5,820 nucleotides of DNA. Source: an uncultured Bacteroidota bacterium. GTDB taxonomy: Bacteria > Bacteroidota > Bacteroidia > Chitinophagales > Chitinophagaceae. The stretch's first letter is position 1; every line of letters begins with the position of its first letter. This document shows positions 1-5,820 of the stretch, piece by piece. The translations under genes and the position numbers were made by a program. Below the pieces are notes generated by a model. The model had not been told where the DNA came from, made no database searches, and worked only from the letters and a program-made list of their open reading frames with translations. The stretch spans positions 1 to 5,820 of the forward strand of contig CAIVKT010000004.1 in the NCBI GenBank assembly GCA_903906615.1, given 5' to 3'.

Positions 1-2214
1 CTTGCTGTAATAAATATCAGAGAATACCGCCAGCCCGTCTTTTGAGTTATTGGAGGTGAAAGAGATATCGTCCAGGCCATACTTAGCCAGCTTCACATAG
101 GCTGCGCTGTCTTTGCCAAATGCGCTGCTGCCTACATCTGCCTTAAATGATTCCCTCATCACAGCCGTCTTTTTAGGTTCGAATGCACCTGGAACGACAG
201 CGGTATCGCCAATGGTCGGAGCATTGAGGCCACTCATTTCTTCATCTGCACTATTTGCCCACTTCACATTATCCACAAACCATGCGTTGCCGCAGGCATC
301 AGGGTTAGGTATCACGTGCGGCTCCCCACCTCCTTTGCGGCCACCGCCCACAATGATGTACTTGGTATTGAGCATGTTCAGCACCTGCGCATTGAAGCCC
401 TTGCTCATCTGCTTGTCTATGAGGTCCTGGTATATCTCCATTTTTGCCGGATGGTAGCCACCTACGCATTTGTGGAAGTATGCCTGTATGGCATCATTGT
501 ATGGGTCTTTGGTAAGGTCCAGCACACGGTAGTAAGGATCGGGGTCTTTCAATATCGCCTTGTCAACCTCCCTTGGCTGGAATACAGCATCATAATCAGA
601 AGCCTCTACGTAGTTCTTGTCGCTGAGATAGTCTAATGAAACCGGGATGAGGTCTATAGCTATCAGCACACCGAGGCCCGCAATAAGCGGCATGAATTTG
701 ATCTTATCTTTAAGGAAAGCCCACAGCAAGGCTGCTGCGAATAATATATATGCGGCGCTCTTTAACCCGCTCACCATAGCAAGCGATGCACGGTCTTGTT
801 TCAGCAGCTTCACCATATCAGGCTGCAACTGAGCATCGGAGCCGCCGGTAAAGTCGAAGAACAGGCTGCCACCAACTCCAAGAAGCAGGCACAACCCCGC
901 GGTGATACCGGCAGCCATCTTCAGGTCGTTCCACATTTTGGGATCGCTTTTTCGGTTGATGAATTCCTGCACGCCCCATATACCCAGCATAGGGAACAGG
1001 AACTGAGGCACCACCAACGCCATAGATGGTGTGCGGAATTTATTGAGCATAGGGAGGTGATCGAACAAGAAGTAGTTGATGCCCTCCATGTTTTTGCCGC
1101 AGGAAAGTATAACGCAGATAACAGTTGCGCCCAGTATGCCCCACTTCAGTTGCGAGCGGACCACGATCATACCGAGTACAAAAAGGAAGCAGATGATAGC
1201 CCCAAAGTAAACAGGCCCACCCAGAAAGGGCTGAGGCCCCCAATACAGTGGTAATTCCTCAGCATTGCCGCCTATGGCTTCAAGGGTCTTGGGCGCTTTA
1301 TCGGCTGGCTCGCTGGAGCCGCCACCATACAAGTAAGGTATCATGATGCAGAAGGTTTCCCCTATGCCATTGCTCCACCTGAAGGCGTATTCTTTGTCGA
1401 GGCCGCCGTTGGTCTTACCTTTATCGTGGCCGGAAAGCTCACTGCCACCACCGCGCATCGTTTCCTTAGAGTATTCGCTGGTAGTAAGTATAGAACCCAT
1501 ACATGGCCCGGCACCTATGCCGCCAACTACAGCTGCTATGGCTGTGGATATAAAGAATTGTTTGAGCCTGCCTTCCTTCAACGCTACAAAGAACAGCGCG
1601 ATCCCGAAGCAGACAAACATAATGAAGGAATAATAAATTACCTGGAAGTGGACATTACTGAATATAAGCGCGAGGAACACCCCCATTAACGCAGCCCCTA
1701 CGAGCCACTTCTCTTTATAAATGAGGTAGAAGCCCGCCATGGCCGCCGGCAGGTAAGCGATAGTGAGCATCTTAGTGATGTGCCCCACCCCTATTATAAT
1801 GGCATTGTAAGAGGAGAAAGCATACGCTATAGCCCCTACTGCACTGAGCCATTTATTAACGCCCAGTACCCGCAGCAGTATATAAAAGCATAGCATGGCA
1901 ATAAAGAAATAACTGGCCGGCTGGCCTACTGCGAGCAGTATAGTTTGCAGGTGAGCAGTATAATTAACGTCTTTTGCAGATATGTAGGTAGTATAGCTGG
2001 GCATACCGCCAAACATACTGTTTGACCACAATACGTCCTTACCGGTAGAATCGTGGTAGGCCATACCCTCACGGGCCATACCCTGCCAGTTGAGGTTATC
2101 GTGCTGGCTCAGTTTCTTGCCTTGCAACTGTGGGTAGCAATAGGCCAGGGCCAGAACAATAAAGCCGACAATGATCAATATGTCTATCCTTAATTTTTTA
2201 AAGTCAATGTGCAT
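1..2214 (-). CDS. YfhO-family polytopic inner-membrane protein, C-terminus cut by window edge
   Basis: The minus strand is open for 738 codons from ATG at 2214-2212 to position 1 with no stop or frameshift. An in-frame TAG at 2250-2248 with no ATG between supports this start. I read a first membrane helix at about residues 11-29, then a periplasmic loop with QHD (37-39) and WSNSMFGGMPSY (63-74). About a dozen more hydrophobic segments follow between residues 92 and 522. A soluble region from about 523 onward carries YFHKCVGGYHPAK (579-591), GNAWFV (642-647) and FSDIYY (731-736). These motifs match the long YfhO proteins of Bacteroidota. Known: Bacillus YfhO takes part in glycosylating lipoteichoic acid and the family resembles GT-C glycosyltransferases. 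Inferred: this protein transfers a sugar from a polyprenyl-phosphate donor outside the inner membrane, with D39 a candidate catalytic residue. Family members are usually somewhat over 800 residues, so roughly 80-110 are missing. It is divergent from the protease gene. Function in this phylum is not established. Confidence 0.9.
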   Translation of the reverse strand, partial: MHIDFKKLRIDILIIVGFIVLALAYCYPQLQGKKLSQHDNLNWQGMAREGMAYHDSTGKDVLWSNSMFGGMPSYTTYISAKDVNYTAHLQTILLAVGQPASYFFIAMLCFYILLRVLGVNKWLSAVGAIAYAFSSYNAIIIGVGHITKMLTIAYLPAAMAGFYLIYKEKWLVGAALMGVFLALIFSNVHFQVIYYSFIMFVCFGIALFFVALKEGRLKQFFISTAIAAVVGGIGAGPCMGSILTTSEYSKETMRGGGSELSGHDKGKTNGGLDKEYAFRWSNGIGETFCIMIPYLYGGGSSEPADKAPKTLEAIGGNAEELPLYWGPQPFLGGPVYFGAIICFLFVLGMIVVRSQLKWGILGATVICVILSCGKNMEGINYFLFDHLPMLNKFRTPSMALVVPQFLFPMLGIWGVQEFINRKSDPKMWNDLKMAAGITAGLCLLLGVGGSLFFDFTGGSDAQLQPDMVKLLKQDRASLAMVSGLKSAAYILFAAALLWAFLKDKIKFMPLIAGLGVLIAIDLIPVSLDYLSDKNYVEASDYDAVFQPREVDKAILKDPDPYYRVLDLTKDPYNDAIQAYFHKCVGGYHPAKMEIYQDLIDKQMSKGFNAQVLNMLNTKYIIVGGGRKGGGEPHVIPNPDACGNAWFVDNVKWANSADEEMSGLNAPTIGDTAVVPGAFEPKKTAVMRESFKADVGSSAFGKDSAAYVKLAKYGLDDISFTSNNSKDGLAVFSDIYYSK

Positions 2215-2233
2215 AATGTGCTTTTTAGCGAAA

Positions 2234-2264
2234 CAAAAATAAACCTTCTATCCACTAATAGAAA
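2234..2264 (-). promoter_or_regulatory. Candidate Bacteroidota-type promoter for the YfhO-family gene
   Basis: Read on the minus strand, TATTTTTG at 2241-2234 is an exact match to the Bacteroidota -7 consensus TAnnTTTG. A weak -33 candidate, TTTC at 2264-2261 (consensus TTTG), lies 19 bases upstream. The expected transcription start is then only about a dozen bases from the ATG at 2214, which suits the short leaders seen elsewhere in this window. No recognisable Shine-Dalgarno sequence precedes the ATG. The -7 match is seen directly; promoter activity is inferred. Confidence 0.45.
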
Positions 2265-2265
2265 T

Positions 2266-2291
2266 TAAATACCTAAAAAAGCAGGTATTTA
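2266..2291. repeat. Perfect 9-bp inverted repeat in divergent intergenic region, possible operator
   Basis: The arms TAAATACCT (2266-2274) and AGGTATTTA (2283-2291) are exact reverse complements around an 8-base spacer, AAAAAAGC. The repeat sits just upstream of the candidate -33 element of the YfhO-family gene and about 134 bases before the protease start. A dimeric regulator binding site is the simplest reading. It is not a good terminator: the arms are AT-rich, no clean T-run follows on either strand, and no gene ends here. The rest of the 210-base gap (2215-2424) holds the two candidate promoters and an 8-bp palindrome TGTATACA at 2357-2364; I see no small gene in it. Confidence 0.4.
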
Positions 2292-2371
2292 TTAACGCAA
2301 ACATACGGCACAGCGTATTTCACAGAAGTTAAATAAGGTTAAGAATAGAAAATCAGTGTATACAGGTCAAA

Positions 2372-2398
2372 TTGTATCATATGGTATTCGTATCTTTG
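2372..2398 (+). promoter_or_regulatory. Candidate Bacteroidota-type promoter for the aspartic protease gene
   Basis: TATCTTTG at 2391-2398 matches the -7 consensus TAnnTTTG exactly. The nearest TTG (2372-2374) is 16 bases upstream, slightly closer than the usual spacing of about 19-21, so the -33 half is weaker. The distance from the -7 box to the ATG at 2425 leaves a leader of about 20 bases. The leader is A-rich (TTTAAAAGAA) with no strong Shine-Dalgarno, as is common in this phylum. Confidence 0.5.
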
Positions 2399-2424
2399 AA
2401 GCCTAAACCCTTTAAAAGAAGTTT

Positions 2425-2844
2425 ATGGGACTTGTATATGCAGATATAGAACTGATCAATGGTGAAGATATAGGATTGGCACGAAAATATGTAATAGGCG
2501 AAGAAGAAATAAAACGTATGAACGTAAAAATGCTTGTAGACACAGGCTCAATAATGCTGGCTATTAATGAAACCATACAGGAGCAAATGCAATTCCCGGT
2601 AGTTGAAAAGAGAAAAGGACAATTGGCCAATGGACATATAATAGAGTGTGATGTAGTATCAGCGGTAGAACTTAGATTCAAAAACCGACAGACATCATGC
2701 CGGGCTATGGTATTACCCGGCGATTCTGAGCCACTGCTCGGCGCTATACCTATGGAAGATATGGACGTATTAGTACATCCTCAAAGGCAGGAACTGATCG
2801 TACACCCGGACCATCCCTATTTTGCACAAATGACATTGAAATAA
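2425..2844 (+). CDS. Retropepsin-like (clan AA) aspartic protease, 139 aa
   Basis: This is a small single-domain protease of the retroviral type. The catalytic motif LVDTGS is at residues 37-42, with D39 the predicted active-site aspartate. The second family signature, hydrophobic-hydrophobic-glycine, is LLG at 104-106, followed by IPMEDMDVLV (108-117), typical of the bacterial retropepsin-like family (Asp_protease/gag-asp type). With one DTG motif, activity would need a homodimer, as in retropepsins. I see no signal peptide or membrane helix, so it should act in the cytoplasm. An in-frame TAA at 2413-2415 rules out an upstream start. Sampled 60-base blocks in the first half are AT-rich (about 35-40% GC), lower than blocks of the E1 gene. 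It lies 48 bases ahead of the E1 gene and diverges from the YfhO-family gene. The substrate is unknown. The family call is firm; proteolytic activity is inferred. Confidence 0.88.
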   Translation: MGLVYADIELINGEDIGLARKYVIGEEEIKRMNVKMLVDTGSIMLAINETIQEQMQFPVVEKRKGQLANGHIIECDVVSAVELRFKNRQTSCRAMVLPGDSEPLLGAIPMEDMDVLVHPQRQELIVHPDHPYFAQMTLK

Positions 2845-2866
2845 CAGGCAGTTTAATTTACTTTTG
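2836..2866 (+). promoter_or_regulatory. Candidate promoter for the fused E1 gene, overlapping the protease 3' end
   Basis: TACTTTTG at 2859-2866 matches TAnnTTTG exactly, and TTG at 2836-2838 lies 20 bases upstream, the expected -33 to -7 spacing. The TTG is itself the second-to-last sense codon of the protease gene, which ends at 2844. The predicted leader to the ATG at 2893 is about 20 bases. This is the best two-part promoter match in the window and suggests E1 can be transcribed independently of the protease. I see no terminator hairpin between the two genes, so read-through is also possible. Confidence 0.6.
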
Positions 2867-2892
2867 CCACTCCTGAATAAGGCTGATCTCAC

Positions 2893-4947
2893 ATGCTCAC
2901 AAAAGAATTATTGCTTAAGGCATACCGGTTGATGATGACCGCCCGCGCTATGGCGGATATCTATGATGCCAACAGGCCGATATGTAAATACGTACACAGC
3001 ACATCGCGCGGGCACGAGGCTATACAACTGGCTACCGGCTTTTTATTACAGCCCTGCGATTTTGTAAGCCCTTACTACCGCGATGAGAGCCTGATGCTGG
3101 GGATGGGCTACCGCCCTTACGAAATGATGCTGCAACTGCTGGCCAAAGGCGGCGACCCGTTTACAGGCGGCAAGGCATATTATAATCACCCGAACATACG
3201 CAGAGAAGGCTACCCTACCATCATACACCAAAGCAGCGCCACGGGCATGCAGGTGATACCCACTACGGGCGTGGCGCAAGGCATACAATACCGCGAAAAA
3301 CAAAAACTATCTGATTACCCCGTTCCTCCCGTTACTATTTGCTCCCTGGGCGATGGCAGCGTGACGGAGGGTGAAGTAAGTGAGGCATTCCAGTTTGCCG
3401 TATTAAAGCAACTGCCTATTGTGTACCTGGTGCAGGATAATGATTGGGGCATATCGGTGAGCAGTGATGAGGCACGCACTATGGATGCCTATGAATTTGC
3501 GGCAGGCTTTAAAGGCATGGAGCGTGTACGGGTGAATGGCAGCGACTTTGGCGAAAGCTACAACACCATGCAATACACCATGGACTGGGTGCGCAAGCAC
3601 CGCAAGCCTATACTGGTACATGCCAAGGTGCCGTTGCTGGGCCACCACACATCGGGCGTGCGCAAAGAATGGTACCGCACACCGGAGGACCTTGCCAAGC
3701 ACGCGCTGGACGACCCGGGACCAAAACTGCGCAAGCTGTTGCTGGAGCAACAATGGTTTACTACAGAAGAATTAGATAAAATAGAAGAAGACGAAAGAGT
3801 ATACGCCCAAAGCGAATTTGACCTGGCAGTAGCCGCTGATGAGCCGGATCCCACACGTGTGGCAGACCACGTATATGTGCCTACCCCGGTGACGGAGGAA
3901 ACCGGTGACAGATGCCCTGCAGGCCGCGAAAAGGTAGTAATGGTTGATGCGGCGCTACATGCTGTGGAAGAGCTATTACAAGACCATCCCGAAGCCCTGT
4001 TTTACGGGCAGGACGTGGGCAAGCGCCTGGGCGGTGTATTTCGTGAAGCGGCTACACTGGCTGATAAATTTGGCGACAACCGTGTATTCAACATGGCCAT
4101 ACAGGAGGCTTATATAGTAGGGTCTACTGCTGGCATGAACGCCGTGGGATTAAAGCCTATTGTAGAGGTGCAGTTTGCCGATTACATATATCCCGGCATC
4201 AACCAGTTGGTAACAGAGATCAGCAAATCGTGCTACCTGAGCGGGGGCAAGTTCCCGGTGTCTATGATACTTCGTGTGCCTATAGGCGCGTATGGCGGCG
4301 GCGGCCCCTACCACAGCGGCAGCGTGGAAAGCACACTGGCTACTATAAAAGGAATAAAAATAGCCTACCCCAGCAATGCGGCAGATATAAAGGGCCTCAT
4401 CAAAGCGGCCTTCCTGGATGGCAACCCGGTGGTGATGCTTGAACATAAAGGGTTGTACTGGAGCAAGGTGCCGGGTACCGAAGATGCCAAGACCATAGAA
4501 CCTGCGCGCGACTATGTGCTACCCTTTGGTAAGGGTGCAGTGGCATTGGAACCCGCCGCAGAGTCGGTGGAGAATGGAGAGTCTATCTGTATCATTACTT
4601 ATGGTATGGGCGTGCATTGGGCTAAGAATGCCGCAAAGCAATATCCCGGCCAGGTAGAGGTGATAGACATACGCACCATATACCCGCTGGATGAAGAACT
4701 GATCTACACGACGGTAAAGAAACATGGTAAGTGCATAGTGCTGACGGAAGAGCAGTTGCGTAACTCCTTTTGCGAAGCCCTTGCAGGCCGCATAGCACAA
4801 AACTGCTTTAAAGAGCTGGATGCGCCGGTACAAACCATAGGTGCGCTGGACCTGCCCGCAGTGCCTATGAACATAGCCCTGGAAGCGGCTATGCTGCCGA
4901 GCGCAGAGAAGGTGGCTGTGAGGATCGGGGAATTATTAGGTTGGTAA
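2893..4947 (+). CDS. 2-oxoacid dehydrogenase E1, fused alpha and beta subunits (branched-chain type likely), 684 aa
   Basis: This is a thiamine-diphosphate E1 that decarboxylates a 2-oxoacid and passes the acyl group to the lipoyl domain of an E2. Residues about 1-330 are the alpha part. The cofactor motif starts with GDGS (153-156), and N183, 29 residues after D154, is the expected Mg-ligand asparagine. GHHTS (250-254) matches the active-site loop of branched-chain E1 alpha, with H252 the likely catalytic histidine. Residues about 346-684 are the beta part: E405 in the VFNMAIQEA segment is the conserved glutamate that activates the cofactor, and H474 in the PYHSGS segment is the conserved beta histidine. 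Between them lies a polar linker (about 310-345) with no lipoyl domain. An in-frame TGA at 2884-2886 fixes the start. The length suits fused Bacteroidota E1 proteins. The substrate is probably 2-oxoisovalerate and relatives, which would supply iso-fatty-acid primers, but pyruvate cannot be excluded. No E2 or E3 is nearby. A terminator follows. Confidence 0.93.
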   Translation: MLTKELLLKAYRLMMTARAMADIYDANRPICKYVHSTSRGHEAIQLATGFLLQPCDFVSPYYRDESLMLGMGYRPYEMMLQLLAKGGDPFTGGKAYYNHPNIRREGYPTIIHQSSATGMQVIPTTGVAQGIQYREKQKLSDYPVPPVTICSLGDGSVTEGEVSEAFQFAVLKQLPIVYLVQDNDWGISVSSDEARTMDAYEFAAGFKGMERVRVNGSDFGESYNTMQYTMDWVRKHRKPILVHAKVPLLGHHTSGVRKEWYRTPEDLAKHALDDPGPKLRKLLLEQQWFTTEELDKIEEDERVYAQSEFDLAVAADEPDPTRVADHVYVPTPVTEETGDRCPAGREKVVMVDAALHAVEELLQDHPEALFYGQDVGKRLGGVFREAATLADKFGDNRVFNMAIQEAYIVGSTAGMNAVGLKPIVEVQFADYIYPGINQLVTEISKSCYLSGGKFPVSMILRVPIGAYGGGGPYHSGSVESTLATIKGIKIAYPSNAADIKGLIKAAFLDGNPVVMLEHKGLYWSKVPGTEDAKTIEPARDYVLPFGKGAVALEPAAESVENGESICIITYGMGVHWAKNAAKQYPGQVEVIDIRTIYPLDEELIYTTVKKHGKCIVLTEEQLRNSFCEALAGRIAQNCFKELDAPVQTIGALDLPAVPMNIALEAAMLPSAEKVAVRIGELLGW

Positions 4948-4964
4948 ACATTTTTAATTAATAC

Positions 4965-5005
4965 GAAGATGCTTTGCCTAAATGGGGAAAGCATCTTTCT
5001 TTTTT
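4965..5005 (+). terminator. Intrinsic terminator after the E1 gene
   Basis: AAGATGCTTT (4966-4975) and AAAGCATCTT (4988-4997) form a perfect 10-bp stem. A G-T pair can extend it outward at 4965/4998, and a few extra pairs are possible inside the 12-base loop. The downstream arm runs directly into a T-rich tract (TTTCTTTTTT, 4996-5005). The hairpin begins 17 bases after the E1 stop codon. The T-tract is only on the plus-strand side, so termination is for E1 rather than bidirectional. It separates E1 from the exported-protein gene at 5045. Confidence 0.85.
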
Positions 5006-5018
5006 GACGGTAAATTCA

Positions 5019-5026
5019 TTACTTTG
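5019..5026 (+). promoter_or_regulatory. Weak -7-like box before the exported-protein gene
   Basis: TTACTTTG matches the TAnnTTTG consensus with one mismatch (T for A at the second position) and sits 18 bases before the ATG at 5045, about where the box lies in the other genes here. The nearest upstream TTG (5004-5006) is only 12 bases away, too close for a normal -33 element and inside the terminator T-tract. Since the preceding gene ends in a terminator, some promoter is expected in this gap, but this match is tentative. Confidence 0.25.
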
Positions 5027-5044
5027 GCTGCATAATATACCTTT

Positions 5045-5820
5045 ATGAGGAAAACATTTGTATTAGCTGTATCCGGCATTTTATTTACTGCAGGTGTGTC
5101 GCAGGCGCAGGTATGCCATAATTTGTATCCCTGCGCCGAGTGCGCTGTGGCCGATAACAGCGGCAACGACCTGTATGGTTATGTGAATACCAATAAGAAA
5201 GATGCTGCTTTTAAAGCAGATAAGATCAATGAATACTCTGGCGGCATATGGGGCTATATACAGATCAAAGATGTAAAGGTGCCATCGCTGAACATACACC
5301 CTACTGCGGAGAACAAAAAAGTAGACCTTGACTACTCGCAATACATAGATGCAACACTGGCACTGCACAAAGGCATTGAGGGTATGGAAGCTACCTGGTG
5401 GGCGCGCCAGTGTAATAACCGCGAGGGCGCCCTGTACAATAAGAAGACAGACCTGGATACAAAAGTGGATGCCAATGTAGTACGCTACGGCAATGTGATG
5501 CACGACCTGGAGACAAAGAAATTCACGCTGGTGGAATATAACAACGACCAGTATAACGAAGTGGATTATGATGTGCTGCTGAAGAATTATGTGCTGCTGG
5601 AAAACGGCATTGTAAAGAACGATCACGACTACAAAGTGATGATCGATTTTTACAACAATATGCTGACCAAGTTTACCTACCAGGAAGACCCATTGCTGGA
5701 CAACACCTCATTCGTCACCTTCTTTACCGCAGGCAATACAAGGTACATAGGCTACTTCAATATGATCAATGCCAAACTTGCCGGACATGTGGAGCAGGTG
5801 AAGATAGAGTACGAAAAAGA
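5045..5820 (+). CDS. Exported protein of unknown function, C-terminus cut by window edge
   Basis: The frame is open for 258 complete codons from ATG 5045 to the window edge. An in-frame TAA at 5033-5035 rules out an earlier start. Residues 1-21 form a signal peptide: a positive start (MRK), a hydrophobic core to about residue 18, and SQA (19-21) as a signal peptidase I site. The nearby C24 does not fit a lipobox, so a soluble periplasmic or outer-membrane/secreted product is likelier than a lipoprotein. The mature start has three close cysteines (C24, C30, C33), and a fourth is at C123 in a WWARQCNN segment (118-125). The visible part is rich in Asn, Asp, Tyr and Lys and has no further membrane helix. 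I do not recognise a family. The missing C-terminus could carry a sorting domain or a known fold. Coding status is supported by frame length, the signal peptide and codon usage like the neighbours, including ATA for Ile. Confidence 0.82.
   Translation, partial: MRKTFVLAVSGILFTAGVSQAQVCHNLYPCAECAVADNSGNDLYGYVNTNKKDAAFKADKINEYSGGIWGYIQIKDVKVPSLNIHPTAENKKVDLDYSQYIDATLALHKGIEGMEATWWARQCNNREGALYNKKTDLDTKVDANVVRYGNVMHDLETKKFTLVEYNNDQYNEVDYDVLLKNYVLLENGIVKNDHDYKVMIDFYNNMLTKFTYQEDPLLDNTSFVTFFTAGNTRYIGYFNMINAKLAGHVEQVKIEYEK

Noticed and set aside
113..1254. Several plus-strand open frames of 61-152 codons.
   Set aside because: All are antisense to the uninterrupted YfhO-family frame, whose family motifs run throughout this stretch.
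2303..2318. ATACG/CGTAT short inverted repeat in the intergenic region.
   Set aside because: Only 5 bp per arm with a 6-base spacer; expected by chance in a region of this size.
2412..2681. 89-codon minus-strand open frame overlapping the start of the protease gene.
   Set aside because: It is a Ser/Ile-rich antisense translation without motifs, and the DTGS region is read in the plus frame. Its end also overlaps the protease leader.
3403..3854. Overlapping minus-strand open frames of about 100-116 codons.
   Set aside because: Both are antisense to the E1 alpha domain, where conserved catalytic motifs prove the plus-strand frame. Their products look like shadow translations.
4296..4318. GGC-rich run resembling a short tandem repeat.
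   Set aside because: It encodes the glycine-rich loop before the conserved beta-domain histidine of E1, so protein sequence explains it.
5045..5120. Possible lipoprotein signal ending at C24.
   Set aside because: The residues before C24 (AQV) do not fit a lipobox, whereas SQA at 19-21 is a good signal peptidase I site.
5081..5626. 181-codon open frame on the minus strand.
   Set aside because: It lies wholly antisense to the exported-protein gene, which has a signal peptide and a sensible start. The antisense translation is a low-complexity Ile/Val/His/Tyr-rich product with no recognisable motif, an expected shadow.

Overview
The window reads as ordinary chromosomal DNA from a member of the Bacteroidota, probably the Chitinophagales/Sphingobacteriales side. 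That placement is an inference. It rests on a YfhO-family membrane protein of the Bacteroidota type, a pyruvate/2-oxoacid dehydrogenase E1 whose alpha and beta chains are fused in one polypeptide, weak or absent Shine-Dalgarno sequences, frequent use of the Ile codon ATA, and start regions preceded by the Bacteroidota sigma factor -7 element TAnnTTTG. No rRNA, tRNA, CRISPR array, insertion sequence or phage gene is visible.

Layout. Positions 1-2214 (minus strand) hold a large polytopic membrane protein of the YfhO family. It reads without interruption for 738 codons and runs off the left edge shortly before its expected C-terminus. Positions 2215-2424 are a divergent intergenic region with candidate promoters for both flanking genes and a perfect 9-bp inverted repeat. 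Positions 2425-2844 (plus) encode a 139-residue retropepsin-like aspartic protease with the DTGS catalytic motif. Positions 2893-4947 (plus) encode the 684-residue fused E1 alpha/beta 2-oxoacid dehydrogenase, preceded by its own good promoter match whose upstream element lies in the last codons of the protease gene. A clear intrinsic terminator follows at about 4965-5005. Positions 5045-5820 (plus) start a signal-peptide-bearing exported protein that I do not recognise and that runs off the right edge.

How the genes work together. The protease and E1 genes are co-directional with a 48-base gap and may be partly co-transcribed, but the internal promoter suggests E1 is mainly expressed on its own. 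No E2, E3 or lipoate gene is in view, so the E1 partner proteins must be encoded elsewhere. The YfhO-type protein probably acts at the inner membrane in lipid-linked sugar transfer and the last gene acts outside the cytoplasm. Nothing in the sequence links them to the E1 reaction. I see no convincing undescribed multi-gene system. The items most worth a second look are the stand-alone retropepsin-like protease, the unrecognised exported protein, and the inverted repeat in the divergent promoter region.
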